64,000 nucleotides of DNA from the NCBI GenBank assembly GCA_027491255.1, contig JAIXWM010000073.1:1-64000 (forward strand). The letters run 5' to 3'. The notes beneath the pieces were generated by a model. That model saw only the letters and a list, made by a program, of their open reading frames with translations, ran no database searches and was not told the DNA's origin. This stretch comes from Rubrivivax sp. (GTDB taxonomy: Bacteria > Pseudomonadota > Gammaproteobacteria > Burkholderiales > Burkholderiaceae_C). This document shows positions 1 to 8,117 of the stretch, piece by piece. A program made the translations under genes and the position numbers. Each line of letters starts with the position of its first letter. Positions within the stretch are counted from its first letter, which is position 1.

Positions 1-112
1 CGCACCCCGCCATCAAGACCTTGGAACAAGCCTGCGGTGTCTGGTCAACGACGCCGAGGGATCAGCAAAAACCGCCTCCTGATCGTCGAATAGAAGCGGT
101 TCCTGACCAGCG

Positions 113-568
113 CTCACACACGTGCCCTACAAGGGCCTGGCCCCGGCACTGCAGGACCTGGGCGGCAACCTCGTGGACGTGGCCTTCCTGGTCGTCGATT
201 CGCGCTTGCCAGGCTTCGTCGACCAGGGCATGTTCAAGGTGCTGGCCACGATGGCGCCGTCCGGCAAGCCCGAGGCCAAGTTCCTCGAGAAGTACCCCAG
301 CATCAACGACAGCAAGGCGATCAAGGACTTCGCCTTCGACGCCTGGACCGGCTACTTCGTGCGCAAGGACACGCCCGAGAACGTCGTTGCGGCGCTGAAC
401 CGCGGCCTGGCCACGGCCATGAACGACCCCGAGGCGCGCAAGAAGCTCGAAGATCTGGGCGGGCGCGTGCCGCCGATGATGTCGGTGGCCGACGCGCAGC
501 GCGAGTTCGAGCGCCAGACCGCGCGCTTCCGCGCGATCGCGAGGAACATCAAGCTCGAGGCGCTGTGA
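113..568 (+). pseudogene. 5'-truncated Bug-family (TctC-like) solute receptor
   Basis: The C-terminal ~150 residues of a periplasmic Bug/TctC receptor of the tripartite tricarboxylate transporter type. Homology begins abruptly at the conserved THVPYKG segment, which in intact relatives lies near the middle of a ~325-residue protein (compare the intact copies at 5181-6158 and 20823-21800). Directly upstream this frame has a TGA at 104-106, and none of the three plus frames of bases 1-103 looks like the missing N-terminal half, signal peptide or ligand-binding loop. A GTG at 122 could start a 148-residue product, but it would not be exported. The 5' part was therefore probably lost by recombination or insertion; the causative element is not visible here. 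Confidence 0.7.
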
Positions 569-671
569 GCGCGGCGCCGGCCGCGCGCCGGCGCCGCGCC
601 CGGACCGCCTGACCGGGCGCCCATTTCCCCTCGTCCCACCCCCGGGTGCGCCTGCCCGCCGCGCGCCCGGC

Positions 672-698
672 GGGAGCCTGCGCGCGTCGCAGGCTCCC
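672..698. promoter_or_regulatory. perfect 11-bp hairpin upstream of the amidohydrolase
   Basis: An inverted repeat has arms at 672-682 (gggagcctgcg) and 688-698 (cgcaggctccc) with a 5-base loop. It ends seven bases before the ribosome binding site (ggag at 705-708) of the next gene. There is no T-run, so it is not a standard intrinsic terminator. In the mRNA it could affect translation or 5'-end stability, or it could be the remains of a terminator for the truncated receptor gene upstream. Confidence 0.45.
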
Positions 699-714
699 TG
701 CCACGGAGTCGCCC

Positions 715-1899
715 ATGGGCCAGATGCTGGAAGGCCTGCTGCCGCAGGTCGAGGAGTTCGTCGCGCTGCGGCGCGAGATCCACCGCTTCCCGGAGCTCGC
801 CTTCGAGGAACACCGCACGTCCGCGCTCGTGGCCGAGAAGCTGGCCGTGTGGGGCTGGGAAGTGCACCGCGGCCTGGGCGGCACCGGCGTCGTCGGCACG
901 CTCAAACGTGGCACCTCGCCCCGGCGCCTGGGCCTGCGCGCCGACATGGACGCGCTGCCCATCGCCGAGGCCTCGGGCCGCCCCTGGTCGAGCACCTGCG
1001 CCGGGCGCATGCACGCCTGCGGCCACGACGGCCACACCGCGATGCTGCTGGCCGCGGCGCGCCAGCTCGCGCAGCACGGTCAGTTCGACGGCACGCTGCA
1101 CCTGATCTTCCAGCCCGCCGAGGAGGGCGCGGGCGGCGCGCTGAAGATGATGGAGGACGGCCTGTTCGAGCGCTTTCCTTGCGACGCGGTCTTCGCCATG
1201 CACAACATGCCGGGCGTGCCCCAGGGCCACCTGTGGCTGCGCGAGGGCGCGGCCATGGCCTCGAGCGACAACGTCACGATCACGCTGCACGGCACCGGCG
1301 GCCACGGCGCGATGCCCCACAAGGCGGCCGACCCGGTGGTGGCGGCCGCCAGCCTGGTGATGGCGCTGCAGACCGTGGTCTCGCGCAATGTCGACCCGCA
1401 GGCGGCCGCGGTGGTGACCGTGGGCGCGCTGCACGCCGGGCAGGCCAACAACGTGATCCCGGCCGCGGCCACGCTCGAGCTCAGCGTGCGCGCGCTCGAC
1501 CGCGAGGTGCGGCGCACGCTGCGCGAGCGCATCCACGCGCTGGCCTCGGCCCAGGCCGAGAGCTTCGGCGTGCGCGCCGAGGTCGACTGGCGCGACGGCT
1601 ACACCGTCCTCGTCAACACCCCGGCCGAGACCGCGCTCGCGCGCGAGGTGGCAACCGCCCTCGTCGGCCCCGGGCGCGTCAACCCCCAGGCCCCGGCGCT
1701 GACGGCGAGCGAGGACTTCGCCTTCATGCTCGAGCGCGTGCCCGGCTGCTACCTGTTCATCGGCAACGGCGACGGCCGCGACGGCAATGTCGCGAGCGCC
1801 TGCATGGTGCACAACCCCGGCTACGACTTCAACGACGATAACGTCGCCATCGGTTGCGCCTACTGGGTGCAACTGGCGCAGACCTACCTGGCGGCCTGA
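715..1899 (+). CDS. M20D amidohydrolase (hippurate hydrolase-like)
   Basis: Predicted cytosolic metal-dependent amidohydrolase of peptidase family M20D (hippurate hydrolase / IAA-amino-acid hydrolase group), cleaving N-acyl amino acids. The 394 residues match family length. Metal ligands are visible: C102-G-H104-D105 in MHACGHDGH, the E136-E137 pair in QPAEEG, and H163 in AMHNMPG; a C-terminal MVHNPGYDFND supplies the last histidine. The ATG at 715 is chosen because ggag lies 6 bases upstream and homology starts a few residues later; an upstream start at 646 would add 23 unconserved residues. It is flanked by the truncated Bug receptor and a convergent LysR gene. The exact substrate cannot be read from sequence. 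Confidence 0.85.
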   Translation: MGQMLEGLLPQVEEFVALRREIHRFPELAFEEHRTSALVAEKLAVWGWEVHRGLGGTGVVGTLKRGTSPRRLGLRADMDALPIAEASGRPWSSTCAGRMHACGHDGHTAMLLAAARQLAQHGQFDGTLHLIFQPAEEGAGGALKMMEDGLFERFPCDAVFAMHNMPGVPQGHLWLREGAAMASSDNVTITLHGTGGHGAMPHKAADPVVAAASLVMALQTVVSRNVDPQAAAVVTVGALHAGQANNVIPAAATLELSVRALDREVRRTLRERIHALASAQAESFGVRAEVDWRDGYTVLVNTPAETALAREVATALVGPGRVNPQAPALTASEDFAFMLERVPGCYLFIGNGDGRDGNVASACMVHNPGYDFNDDNVAIGCAYWVQLAQTYLAA

Positions 1900-1973
1900 G
1901 AGGCTGAGTCCGACGCGGGAGCCCGACGCCGCGGCAGCAAGACGCGAACGGCAGTCCTCTGCCGTATCCAGGC

Positions 1974-2864
1974 TCAGAGCTCCCCCTTCAGGCGGCCGAC
2001 GATCAGCCCCTTCAACAGCGGCAGCAGCGGCGGCTCGGAGCGGCCGGCCAGCGTCACGAGCGCGAAGCGCGCGTTGGCCTGCAGCGGCGGCTGCAGTTCC
2101 AGCTCCACCAGCGCGGGCGCGGCCGGGCGCGTGGTCAGCACCACGGTGTCGGTGACCTCGGCCACGGCCACGAGGGCCGCGATCTCCTCGCTGCGCAGCG
2201 TCACGCAATGCTCGAGGTGGGCCTGCGGCCCGTAACGCTCGACCAGCAGGCGGCCGATCTCGTCGCTCAGCGGCGTGCTGGCGAAGGGGTAGGCCAGCAG
2301 GTCTTCGAAGCGCAAGGGGGCGGCGCGCTGCGTCAACGGGTGGCCCGGGCGGCACAGGAAGGCGCCGCGCAGCTCGGTCACCGCCTGCACCTCCAGGTCA
2401 GGCGCGGGCGGGAGCGAGCGCGCGTCGACCACGAGCGCGTCCAGGCGCCGCTCGCGCAGCGCCAAGGCCAGCAGCGTGGTGTTGGCGCGCGCCAATTCCA
2501 GGTGGGCGCGCGGATGCTGCGTGGCCATGTGGCGCAACAGCGGCTGCGTGAGGATGGCACCCGGCCCCGACCCCAGACCCAGGCGCAGGGTGCCGGTCAG
2601 GCCCTCCTGCACGCGCCGCGCGTCCTCCTTCAGGTGCTCGGCCTCCTGCACCAGGCGACGCGCGCGCACCAGCACCGACTCGCCGAAAGGCGTGGGCTCG
2701 GTGCGCCAACCCTGGCGGTCGAACAGGCGCTGGCCGAGCTCGTCCTCCAACGCCTTGATGCTGCGGCTGAAGGCCGGCTGCGTGAGGAAGGTCAGCTCGG
2801 CCGCTCGCCGGAAGGAACCGGTCTCGGCGAGCGCGATCAGGTGGCGCATTTGAACCAGCGTCAT
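1974..2864 (-). CDS. LysR-family transcriptional regulator
   Basis: A 296-residue LysR-type regulator. The N-terminal winged helix is clear (LIALAETGSFRRAAELTFL, TQPAFSRSIKALEDELG, LFDR) and is followed by a periplasmic-binding-fold effector domain. The ATG at 2864 is preferred; a TTG two codons upstream (2870) would give MGMTLVQ. It diverges from dadA with ~120 bp between starts, so control of the D-amino acid dehydrogenase is the natural hypothesis, but no T-N11-A operator was firmly identified. It is convergent with the M20D gene. Confidence 0.88.
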   Translation of the reverse strand: MTLVQMRHLIALAETGSFRRAAELTFLTQPAFSRSIKALEDELGQRLFDRQGWRTEPTPFGESVLVRARRLVQEAEHLKEDARRVQEGLTGTLRLGLGSGPGAILTQPLLRHMATQHPRAHLELARANTTLLALALRERRLDALVVDARSLPPAPDLEVQAVTELRGAFLCRPGHPLTQRAAPLRFEDLLAYPFASTPLSDEIGRLLVERYGPQAHLEHCVTLRSEEIAALVAVAEVTDTVVLTTRPAAPALVELELQPPLQANARFALVTLAGRSEPPLLPLLKGLIVGRLKGEL

Positions 2865-2987
2865 GCCCAAAGCATAACGTCCGGCGCATCAAACCTCAAG
2901 AAAGAATGCATTGGACTGACAGGCGTCTGCTCCCTAGGATGCATCCCATACCGCACCAACCCACGCCTAGAGGCAAAGGAAGCCCCC

Positions 2988-4289
2988 ATGAAAGTCATCG
3001 TCCTCGGCGCCGGCCTGCTCGGCGTGACCTCGGCCTACTTCCTGCGCCAGCTCGGCCACGACGTCGTCGTCGTCGACCGCCAGGCCAGCCCGGCGGCCGA
3101 GACCAGCTTCGCCAACGGCGGGCAGATCTCGGTCAGCCACGCCGAGCCCTGGGCCAACCCGAGCGCGCCGCTGAAGGTGCTGAAGTGGCTGGGCAAGGAA
3201 GACGCGCCGCTGCTGTTCCGCCTGCGCGCCGACATGCGCCAGTGGCTGTGGGGCCTGCAGTTCCTGCGCGAGTGCACGCCGGCGCGCACGCGCCACAACA
3301 TCGAGCAGATCGTGCGCCTGGGCACCTACAGCCGCGACACGCTGCAGGCATTGCGGCGCGATCGCGACATCGCCTACGACGAGCGCACCCAGGGCATCCT
3401 GCACTTCTACACGAGCCGCAAGGAATTCGACGGCGCCGAGGCCCCGGCCGCGCAGATGCGCGCGCTCGGCTGCGACCGGCGCGTGATCTCGGCCGACGAG
3501 GCCGTGCGCCTGGAACCCGCGCTGCGCCACATCCGCCCGCAGCTGGCCGGCGCCACCTACACCGCCGAGGACGAGTCCGGCGACGCCAACCGCTTCGCCC
3601 GCGAGTTGGTCGAGCGCTGCCGTGCCGACGGGGTGCAGTTCCTGATGAGCCACACCGTGACCGCGCTGCGCGAGACCGGCGGGCAGATCGACCACGTCGA
3701 GGCCACCGACGCCGAGGGCCGCTTCCAGCGCATCCGCGGCGACGCCTACGTGCTGGCCATGGGCTCGCTCAGCCCGCTGTATGCCAAGCCGCTGGGCCTG
3801 GAGCTGCCGATCTACCCGGCCAAGGGCTACTCGGTGACGATGCCGGTGAAGGACGCGTCGATGGCGCACCAGGTCTCGCTGACCGACGACGAGTACAAGC
3901 TCGTGTTCTCGCGCCTGGGCGACCGCCTGCGCATCGCCGGCACGGCCGAGCTCAACGGCTACGACCGCGACCTGAACCGCGTGCGCTGCGAGGCCATCGT
4001 CAAGCGCGTCGAGGCGCTCTTCCCCGGCGCCGGCGACAGCACGCAGGCGCAGTTCTGGACCGGCCTGCGCCCGGCCACGCCGAGCAACGTGCCCATCATC
4101 GGGCGCTCGAAGCTGCCCAACCTGTACCTGAACACCGGCCACGGCACGCTGGGCTGGACGCACTCCTGCGGCTCGGGCCGCAGCATCGCGCGCATCGTCA
4201 GCGGCCTGGCGCCCGAGGTCGACTTCGCCTTCGTCGGCGTCGAGCGCCAGCGCGCCACGGTGGGGGCGAACGCGCTGTCGCGGGCCTGA
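2988..4289 (+). CDS. dadA: D-amino acid dehydrogenase DadA-like
   Basis: FAD-dependent D-amino acid dehydrogenase (433 residues) that oxidatively deaminates D-amino acids such as D-alanine to 2-oxo acids and passes electrons to the membrane quinone pool. The dinucleotide-binding motif GAGLLG is at residues 7-12, followed by an acidic strand end (VVVVDRQ) and TSFANGGQIS. The C-terminal part has the DAO-family GLRPATPSNVPIIG and NTGHGTLGWTHSCGSG segments. The ATG at 2988 has an aaagga ribosome binding site 7 bases upstream. It diverges from a LysR gene. The last codons lie inside the first copy of a 27-bp tandem repeat. Other DAO-family amino acid oxidases are possible, but the length and motifs fit DadA. 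Confidence 0.85.
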   Translation: MKVIVLGAGLLGVTSAYFLRQLGHDVVVVDRQASPAAETSFANGGQISVSHAEPWANPSAPLKVLKWLGKEDAPLLFRLRADMRQWLWGLQFLRECTPARTRHNIEQIVRLGTYSRDTLQALRRDRDIAYDERTQGILHFYTSRKEFDGAEAPAAQMRALGCDRRVISADEAVRLEPALRHIRPQLAGATYTAEDESGDANRFARELVERCRADGVQFLMSHTVTALRETGGQIDHVEATDAEGRFQRIRGDAYVLAMGSLSPLYAKPLGLELPIYPAKGYSVTMPVKDASMAHQVSLTDDEYKLVFSRLGDRLRIAGTAELNGYDRDLNRVRCEAIVKRVEALFPGAGDSTQAQFWTGLRPATPSNVPIIGRSKLPNLYLNTGHGTLGWTHSCGSGRSIARIVSGLAPEVDFAFVGVERQRATVGANALSRA

Positions 4290-4360
4290 TCGGCGAGCGC
4301 GCGGTCGCATGCCTGACGGACGAGCGCGCTGTCGCATGCCTGATGGACGAGCGCGCTGTG
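4267..4360. repeat. 27-bp tandem repeat overlapping the dadA 3' end
   Basis: Copies start at 4267, 4294, 4321 and 4348 (the last is partial), all beginning cgarcgcgcg or cgarcgcgct. The first copy encodes the last residues and stop codon of dadA; copies 2 and 3 differ at only two positions. It appears to be tandem duplication of the gene's 3' end. Because the unit length is a multiple of three, the +1 frame reads as a repeated nine-residue ERAVACL-type unit, but no gene there is supported. Confidence 0.7.
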
Positions 4361-4445
4361 GCGCGCGGGGCCGAAGGGCGCGCGGCCCGGGGCGGCGCGC
4401 TGCGCGCAGATCGCGGGGTCACCGGGCCCTCGCGCCACGCCGAGA

Positions 4446-5093
4446 ATGCCGGGCGTGACGCCCGACCTGCCACTCGCCCAGACCCTGCGCCTCGTCATCG
4501 AGGTGGCCGCCACCGCGGCCTTCGCGCTCTCGGGCGTGTTCGAAGGCGCGCGCAAGCGCCTGGACGCGGTGGGCGTGTGCGTGGTGGGCGTGCTCGCGGC
4601 CTTCGGCGGCGGCACGCTGCGCGACCTGCTGCTGGACCAGCGGCCCTTCTTCTGGGTGCTCCACGTCGAGCTGCTGTGGGGCGTGCTGCTGCTGTGCGTC
4701 GTGGTCATGGCCGTGATGCGCCGGCGCCATTTCGCCCCCACCGAGCGCGCCATGCTCTGGCCCGACGCGCTCGGCCTGGGCCTGTTCACGGCCACAGGTG
4801 TCCAGGTGGCGCTCGAGACCGGCATGCCGGCGCTCGTGGCGGTGCTGATGGGCGTGGTCACCGGCGTCTTTGGCGGCGTGCTGCGCGACATCGTCTGCAA
4901 CGAGATCCCCGCGGTGCTGCGCGACCACCGGCCCTACGCCGTGTGCGCCTTCGCCGGCGGCTGGGTCCACGTGGGCATCACCCAGGCCGGGGCCGAGCCC
5001 TGGATCGTCACGCTGGCCACGCTGCTGATGACGGGCGGCAGCCGCATGCTCGCGCTGCGCCTGGGTTGGCGGCTGCCGGCGTGGAAGGCCTGA
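4446..5093 (+). CDS. TRIC/UPF0126 family membrane protein (YicG-like)
   Basis: A 215-residue inner-membrane protein with about seven hydrophobic segments and two copies of the family repeat: AAFGGGTLRDLLLDQ (around residue 55) and GGVLRDIVCNEIP (around residue 140). The duplicated glycine-rich motif is characteristic of UPF0126, the bacterial relatives of trimeric intracellular cation channels. The physiological role is not established; the family fold implies a cation channel. It stands alone, 156 bp after dadA, and is convergent with the Bug receptor gene. Confidence 0.85.
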   Translation: MPGVTPDLPLAQTLRLVIEVAATAAFALSGVFEGARKRLDAVGVCVVGVLAAFGGGTLRDLLLDQRPFFWVLHVELLWGVLLLCVVVMAVMRRRHFAPTERAMLWPDALGLGLFTATGVQVALETGMPALVAVLMGVVTGVFGGVLRDIVCNEIPAVLRDHRPYAVCAFAGGWVHVGITQAGAEPWIVTLATLLMTGGSRMLALRLGWRLPAWKA

Positions 5094-5180
5094 GAGGCCG
5101 AGAGTCGTTCCCCCATGCCCGCCTTTCGGGCCTGGCGGAAGAACGCTCAGCCCCCGAGCCTGGTCACGCCGCTTGCCCGC

Positions 5181-6158
5181 CTAGTCGGTGACGATGTTCT
5201 TCTCGCTCGCGATCTTCTTCCACATCGCCAGGTCGTCCTTCACCCGCTGCGCCGCCTCGGCCGGCGACAGCGGCGTGGGCAAGGCGCCGTCGGACTCCAG
5301 CAGGGCCTTGAGCTCGGGCGCGCGCGCGATCTCGTTGAGCTCGCGGTTGTAGCGCTGCACCAGGGTCGCGGGCGTGCCGGCGGGGGCGAAGACGCCGACC
5401 CAGATCTCGGCCGCGAAGCCCGGGGCCGCCGCCTGCATCGGCGGCAGGTCGGGGAAGGCCTCGCTCGCCCGCGCGGACGTCACCGCCACCGGGCGCACGC
5501 GGCCGGCCTTGATCTGCGGCACCAGCGAGGAGTAGTTGGAGATCATCATGTTGATCTGGCCGGCCGCAAGATCCAGCAGCGCGGGGGCGGCGCCCTTGTA
5601 GGGCACGTGCGTCGTCTGGATGCGCGCGGCGTCGTTGAGCATCTCCGAGCTCATGTGCGCGATCGACCCCACGCCCGCGGTGCCGTAGTTCAGGGCACCG
5701 GGCCGGGCGCGGGCCGCGGCGACGAGCTCGGCCGGGGTGCGGACCGGGGTGGCAGCCGACACCGCGACCAGCATCGGGCCCTGGCCGAGCAAGGCCACGG
5801 GCGCGAAGGCGGTCGTGACGTCGTAGGGCGTCTTGGGCATGGTCGCGGCCGAGGTGACGAGCGTGGACGACGTCACGAGCAGCGTCGCGCCGTCCTTGGC
5901 CGCCTTGGCCACGAAGTCCGCGCCGATGGAGCCGGCCGCACCCGGCTTGTTCTCGACGATGACGGTGGTGTTCAGACGCCGGCCCAGCAGCGGCGCCACG
6001 GCGCGCGCGATGACGTCGTTGCTGCCGCCGGGGGCGAAGGGCACCACCAGCCGCACCGTCGAGGGGATGGTCTCGGCGACGGCCCAGGTCGGGCAAAGGG
6101 CGGCGCCGGCGGCGGCCAGCAGGGCTCGGCGCGTCCACTGATTCAGGTTCGTTCTCAT
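5181..6158 (-). CDS. Bug-family tripartite tricarboxylate transporter receptor
   Basis: A 325-residue periplasmic solute-binding protein of the Bug/TctC family. Residues 1-29 form a signal peptide (twin-arginine-like TRRALLAAAGAALCPTWAVA). The mature part carries the family hallmarks VRLVVPFAPGGSNDVIAR, VENKPGAAGSIG and THVPYKGAAPAL. Such receptors bind carboxylates and hand them to a TctA/TctB membrane carrier; no such carrier is in the window. It is the last gene of the minus-strand operon after the AtuA-like and DUF4387 genes, with 13 bp between stop and start, so its ligand is probably the substrate of that pair. Confidence 0.9.
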   Translation of the reverse strand: MRTNLNQWTRRALLAAAGAALCPTWAVAETIPSTVRLVVPFAPGGSNDVIARAVAPLLGRRLNTTVIVENKPGAAGSIGADFVAKAAKDGATLLVTSSTLVTSAATMPKTPYDVTTAFAPVALLGQGPMLVAVSAATPVRTPAELVAAARARPGALNYGTAGVGSIAHMSSEMLNDAARIQTTHVPYKGAAPALLDLAAGQINMMISNYSSLVPQIKAGRVRPVAVTSARASEAFPDLPPMQAAAPGFAAEIWVGVFAPAGTPATLVQRYNRELNEIARAPELKALLESDGALPTPLSPAEAAQRVKDDLAMWKKIASEKNIVTD

Positions 6159-6171
6159 CGGGTTGTCCTTC

Positions 6172-6495
6172 TCAGGCGGGGATCTGCAGGTCCAGGAGCG
6201 GGGCGTACTGCTGCGCGCCGAAGATGTCGCCGTCCCCGGGGCTGCCGCTCGGGCGCAGACGGAAGATCGTGAACTTGATCGCCAGGCCCGGGTCGTATTC
6301 GACGAAGTCGCTGATGCGCGCGGGCGGGATGCGGTAGAGCGCGGCCATCGCCTCGCGCGTGACGACCCCGCTGCGGCGCACCCGGTCGTAGGCCGCGCGC
6401 TCGCGGAAGATGATGTCGAAGGTGATCTTGTTGACCCCCGCGTTCTTGCTGCGGATGGTCTTGGCGAGGTCCTTCAGCGGCTGCGTGTTCGTCAT
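6172..6495 (-). CDS. DUF4387 domain protein
   Basis: A 107-residue protein spanning the DUF4387 family (LAKTIRSKNAGVNKITFDIIF near the start, then YRIPPARISDFVEYDPGLAIKFT). The ATG at 6495 has ggag 6 bases upstream. A GTG at 6510 overlaps the AtuA stop as GTGA and would add five residues, so translational coupling is likely either way. DUF4387 is regularly found next to, or fused with, AtuA/DUF1446 proteins and is assumed to be the small subunit of the same enzyme. The reaction is unknown to me. Confidence 0.8.
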   Translation of the reverse strand: MTNTQPLKDLAKTIRSKNAGVNKITFDIIFRERAAYDRVRRSGVVTREAMAALYRIPPARISDFVEYDPGLAIKFTIFRLRPSGSPGDGDIFGAQQYAPLLDLQIPA

Positions 6496-6506
6496 CACCG
6501 GCTCCG

Positions 6507-7868
6507 TCACGGTCCCACCTGCTCGACGAAGGTGGGAAAGAGTTCCATCGGGTCGGCCACGGCCAGGGTGTGGTTCACCGTCCAGCGGTAGGCGGGGCTG
6601 GCCTGCAGCACCTCGTCGAGCGGGAAGGACACCGAGCCCGCGGTGCCCTTCACGTCGGGCAGGCGGGCGTAGAACATCTGGCGCAGGCCGATCATGGCCA
6701 CTTCCTCGGCCATCTCGCGCGTGGGCGCCACGCCCTGCACGAGGATGGCTAGTTCGTGGCCGGGGCGGTCGCGCAGCGGCTCCAGGTCGCCCATCACGCC
6801 GTCGCGGCCGTAGACGTTGTAGTGCAGCTTGTAGCCGCTGTCGCCGAAGCGCGCGCGCACCTGCTCGCGCGCCCAGGCGATCACCTCGTCCACATGGGCC
6901 ACGGTGTAGGGGTCGCGGATGCCGCACAAGCCCACATAGCGCTCGCCGACCTTGCCGGCGCCCTCCAGCTTCACGCGGACCTGCTGGTCGGGCATGAAGC
7001 GCGAGCCCGTGATGCGCGTGGTGCGCTCGTCGAGCTGCTCGTAGCGGCAGTTCGTCATGTCCAGGCGGCCGCCGGCGAAGAACTCCTCGTAGGGGTTGGA
7101 GCGCTCGTACATCGCGTGTGCCGACACCGAGGCCACGGTGCAGCGCTGCTGCGGGTGCATGGCGGTGACGCGCACGTCCTCGTGCGAGATCTCGCCCAGC
7201 ACGGTCTCCTTGCCGCCATAGGGTTCGGCGCAGAACGAGGCGCACTCCAGCACCTTGCCCAGGTAGTAGGCGTGGTCGGCGGAGAAGCCGTGGTGCAGCG
7301 CCGGCGCGGCAAAGAGCGCGGCGTCGGAACTGCGCCCGCCGATGATGACGTCGGCCCCCATCTCGAGCAGGCGCCGGTAGGGGTGCACGCCGGCCATGGC
7401 GACGATGCGCGAGGTCGCATCGAGCTCGGCCTCGGTCAGGTCGGCGAAGCCCTCGAGCCCGCGCACGCCCGAGCCGTCACGCAGGCCCTGGCGCACCCGC
7501 TCGGCGCTCACCTCCGAGTAGAACCACCCGAGCCGGAACGGCGGCAGGCGGTGCTGCGCGGCCAGCTCCCGGATGATCCTGCAGTACAGGTCCACCCGGC
7601 TGTTCGAGCCCGTGTCCCCGGCCGAGCCGATGATCATCGGCACCCGCAGCCGGCGCGCGGCCAGCAGCATCTGCTCGAGGTCGTGGCGCTGCCAGCCTTC
7701 CGGGCTGCAGGAGGTGTCGGTGCCCAGCGGCACCGGGCCGACGTCGTCGCTGCCGGAGTCGGCGGCGATGATGTCCGGGCCGGCGTCAACGCCGAGCTGG
7801 AAGCTCGCCGGACGCAAGGGCGCGAAACCGAGGTGCCCGTTCGGGCAGATGATCTTCAGGGCATGCAT
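6507..7868 (-). CDS. acyclic terpene utilization AtuA-like protein (DUF1446)
   Basis: A 453-residue DUF1446/AtuA-family protein. Family features visible are DIIAADSGSDDVGPVPLG near residue 35, MIIGSAGDTGSN (around 80), ADVIIGGRSSDAALFAAPAL (around 180) and YGRDGVMG (around 360). AtuA of Pseudomonas belongs to the acyclic terpene cluster, but most homologues beside DUF4387 and Bug receptors are uncharacterised, so terpene use should not be assumed. The ATG at 7868 is chosen because conservation begins immediately (MHALKIICPNGHLG); the open frame continues upstream without family similarity. First gene of an AtuA - DUF4387 - Bug operon. The 249 bp upstream, to the lacI stop, show no gene. Confidence 0.85.
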   Translation of the reverse strand: MHALKIICPNGHLGFAPLRPASFQLGVDAGPDIIAADSGSDDVGPVPLGTDTSCSPEGWQRHDLEQMLLAARRLRVPMIIGSAGDTGSNSRVDLYCRIIRELAAQHRLPPFRLGWFYSEVSAERVRQGLRDGSGVRGLEGFADLTEAELDATSRIVAMAGVHPYRRLLEMGADVIIGGRSSDAALFAAPALHHGFSADHAYYLGKVLECASFCAEPYGGKETVLGEISHEDVRVTAMHPQQRCTVASVSAHAMYERSNPYEEFFAGGRLDMTNCRYEQLDERTTRITGSRFMPDQQVRVKLEGAGKVGERYVGLCGIRDPYTVAHVDEVIAWAREQVRARFGDSGYKLHYNVYGRDGVMGDLEPLRDRPGHELAILVQGVAPTREMAEEVAMIGLRQMFYARLPDVKGTAGSVSFPLDEVLQASPAYRWTVNHTLAVADPMELFPTFVEQVGP

Positions 7869-8081
7869 GTGGGCACAGGGAGTTCCAAGGCTGCCGGCAG
7901 ATCTGGCAGGACGTGATGATCGTATACGCACCTGCCCGCGCAGCGGCGCTGCCCGCAGCCCGCCGCTGCAGTGCCAGCCCGCTTGCCGGGCATCCGTGAC
8001 CACACTCGGACGCAGGGGCGCCGGGGGCGAACCGGGGCGGCTGGCGTGTCGCTGACCGCCTTGCTGCCTATCAAGGGTGCC

Positions 8082-8099
8082 CTCGCGGGAGCCCGCGAG
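8082..8099. terminator. hairpin downstream of the lacI gene
   Basis: Perfect inverted repeat ctcgcggg / cccgcgag with a two-base centre, 19 bp beyond the lacI stop codon. There is no clear T-run on either strand, so it is a weak terminator candidate separating lacI from the AtuA operon. Confidence 0.35.
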
Positions 8100-8117
8100 C
8101 CGCCGCGGGATGCAGGC

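Noticed and set aside
1890..1920. Recurring ggcctgagaggc-like sequence after stop codons at ~1893, ~5088 and ~30144
   Set aside because: Only about 12 bases shared and partly due to similar stop contexts; not convincing as a repeat family.
352..2355. Long minus-strand open frame of 667 codons over the amidohydrolase and LysR genes
   Set aside because: Repetitive arginine/alanine/glycine-rich composition, no family similarity, and it lies antisense to a well-supported M20D gene; a GC-rich shadow frame.
2906..5191. 761-codon plus-strand open frame over dadA and the TRIC gene
   Set aside because: Reads in a frame different from dadA and TRIC, arginine-rich, and includes the tandem repeat as ERAVACL units; shadow frame.
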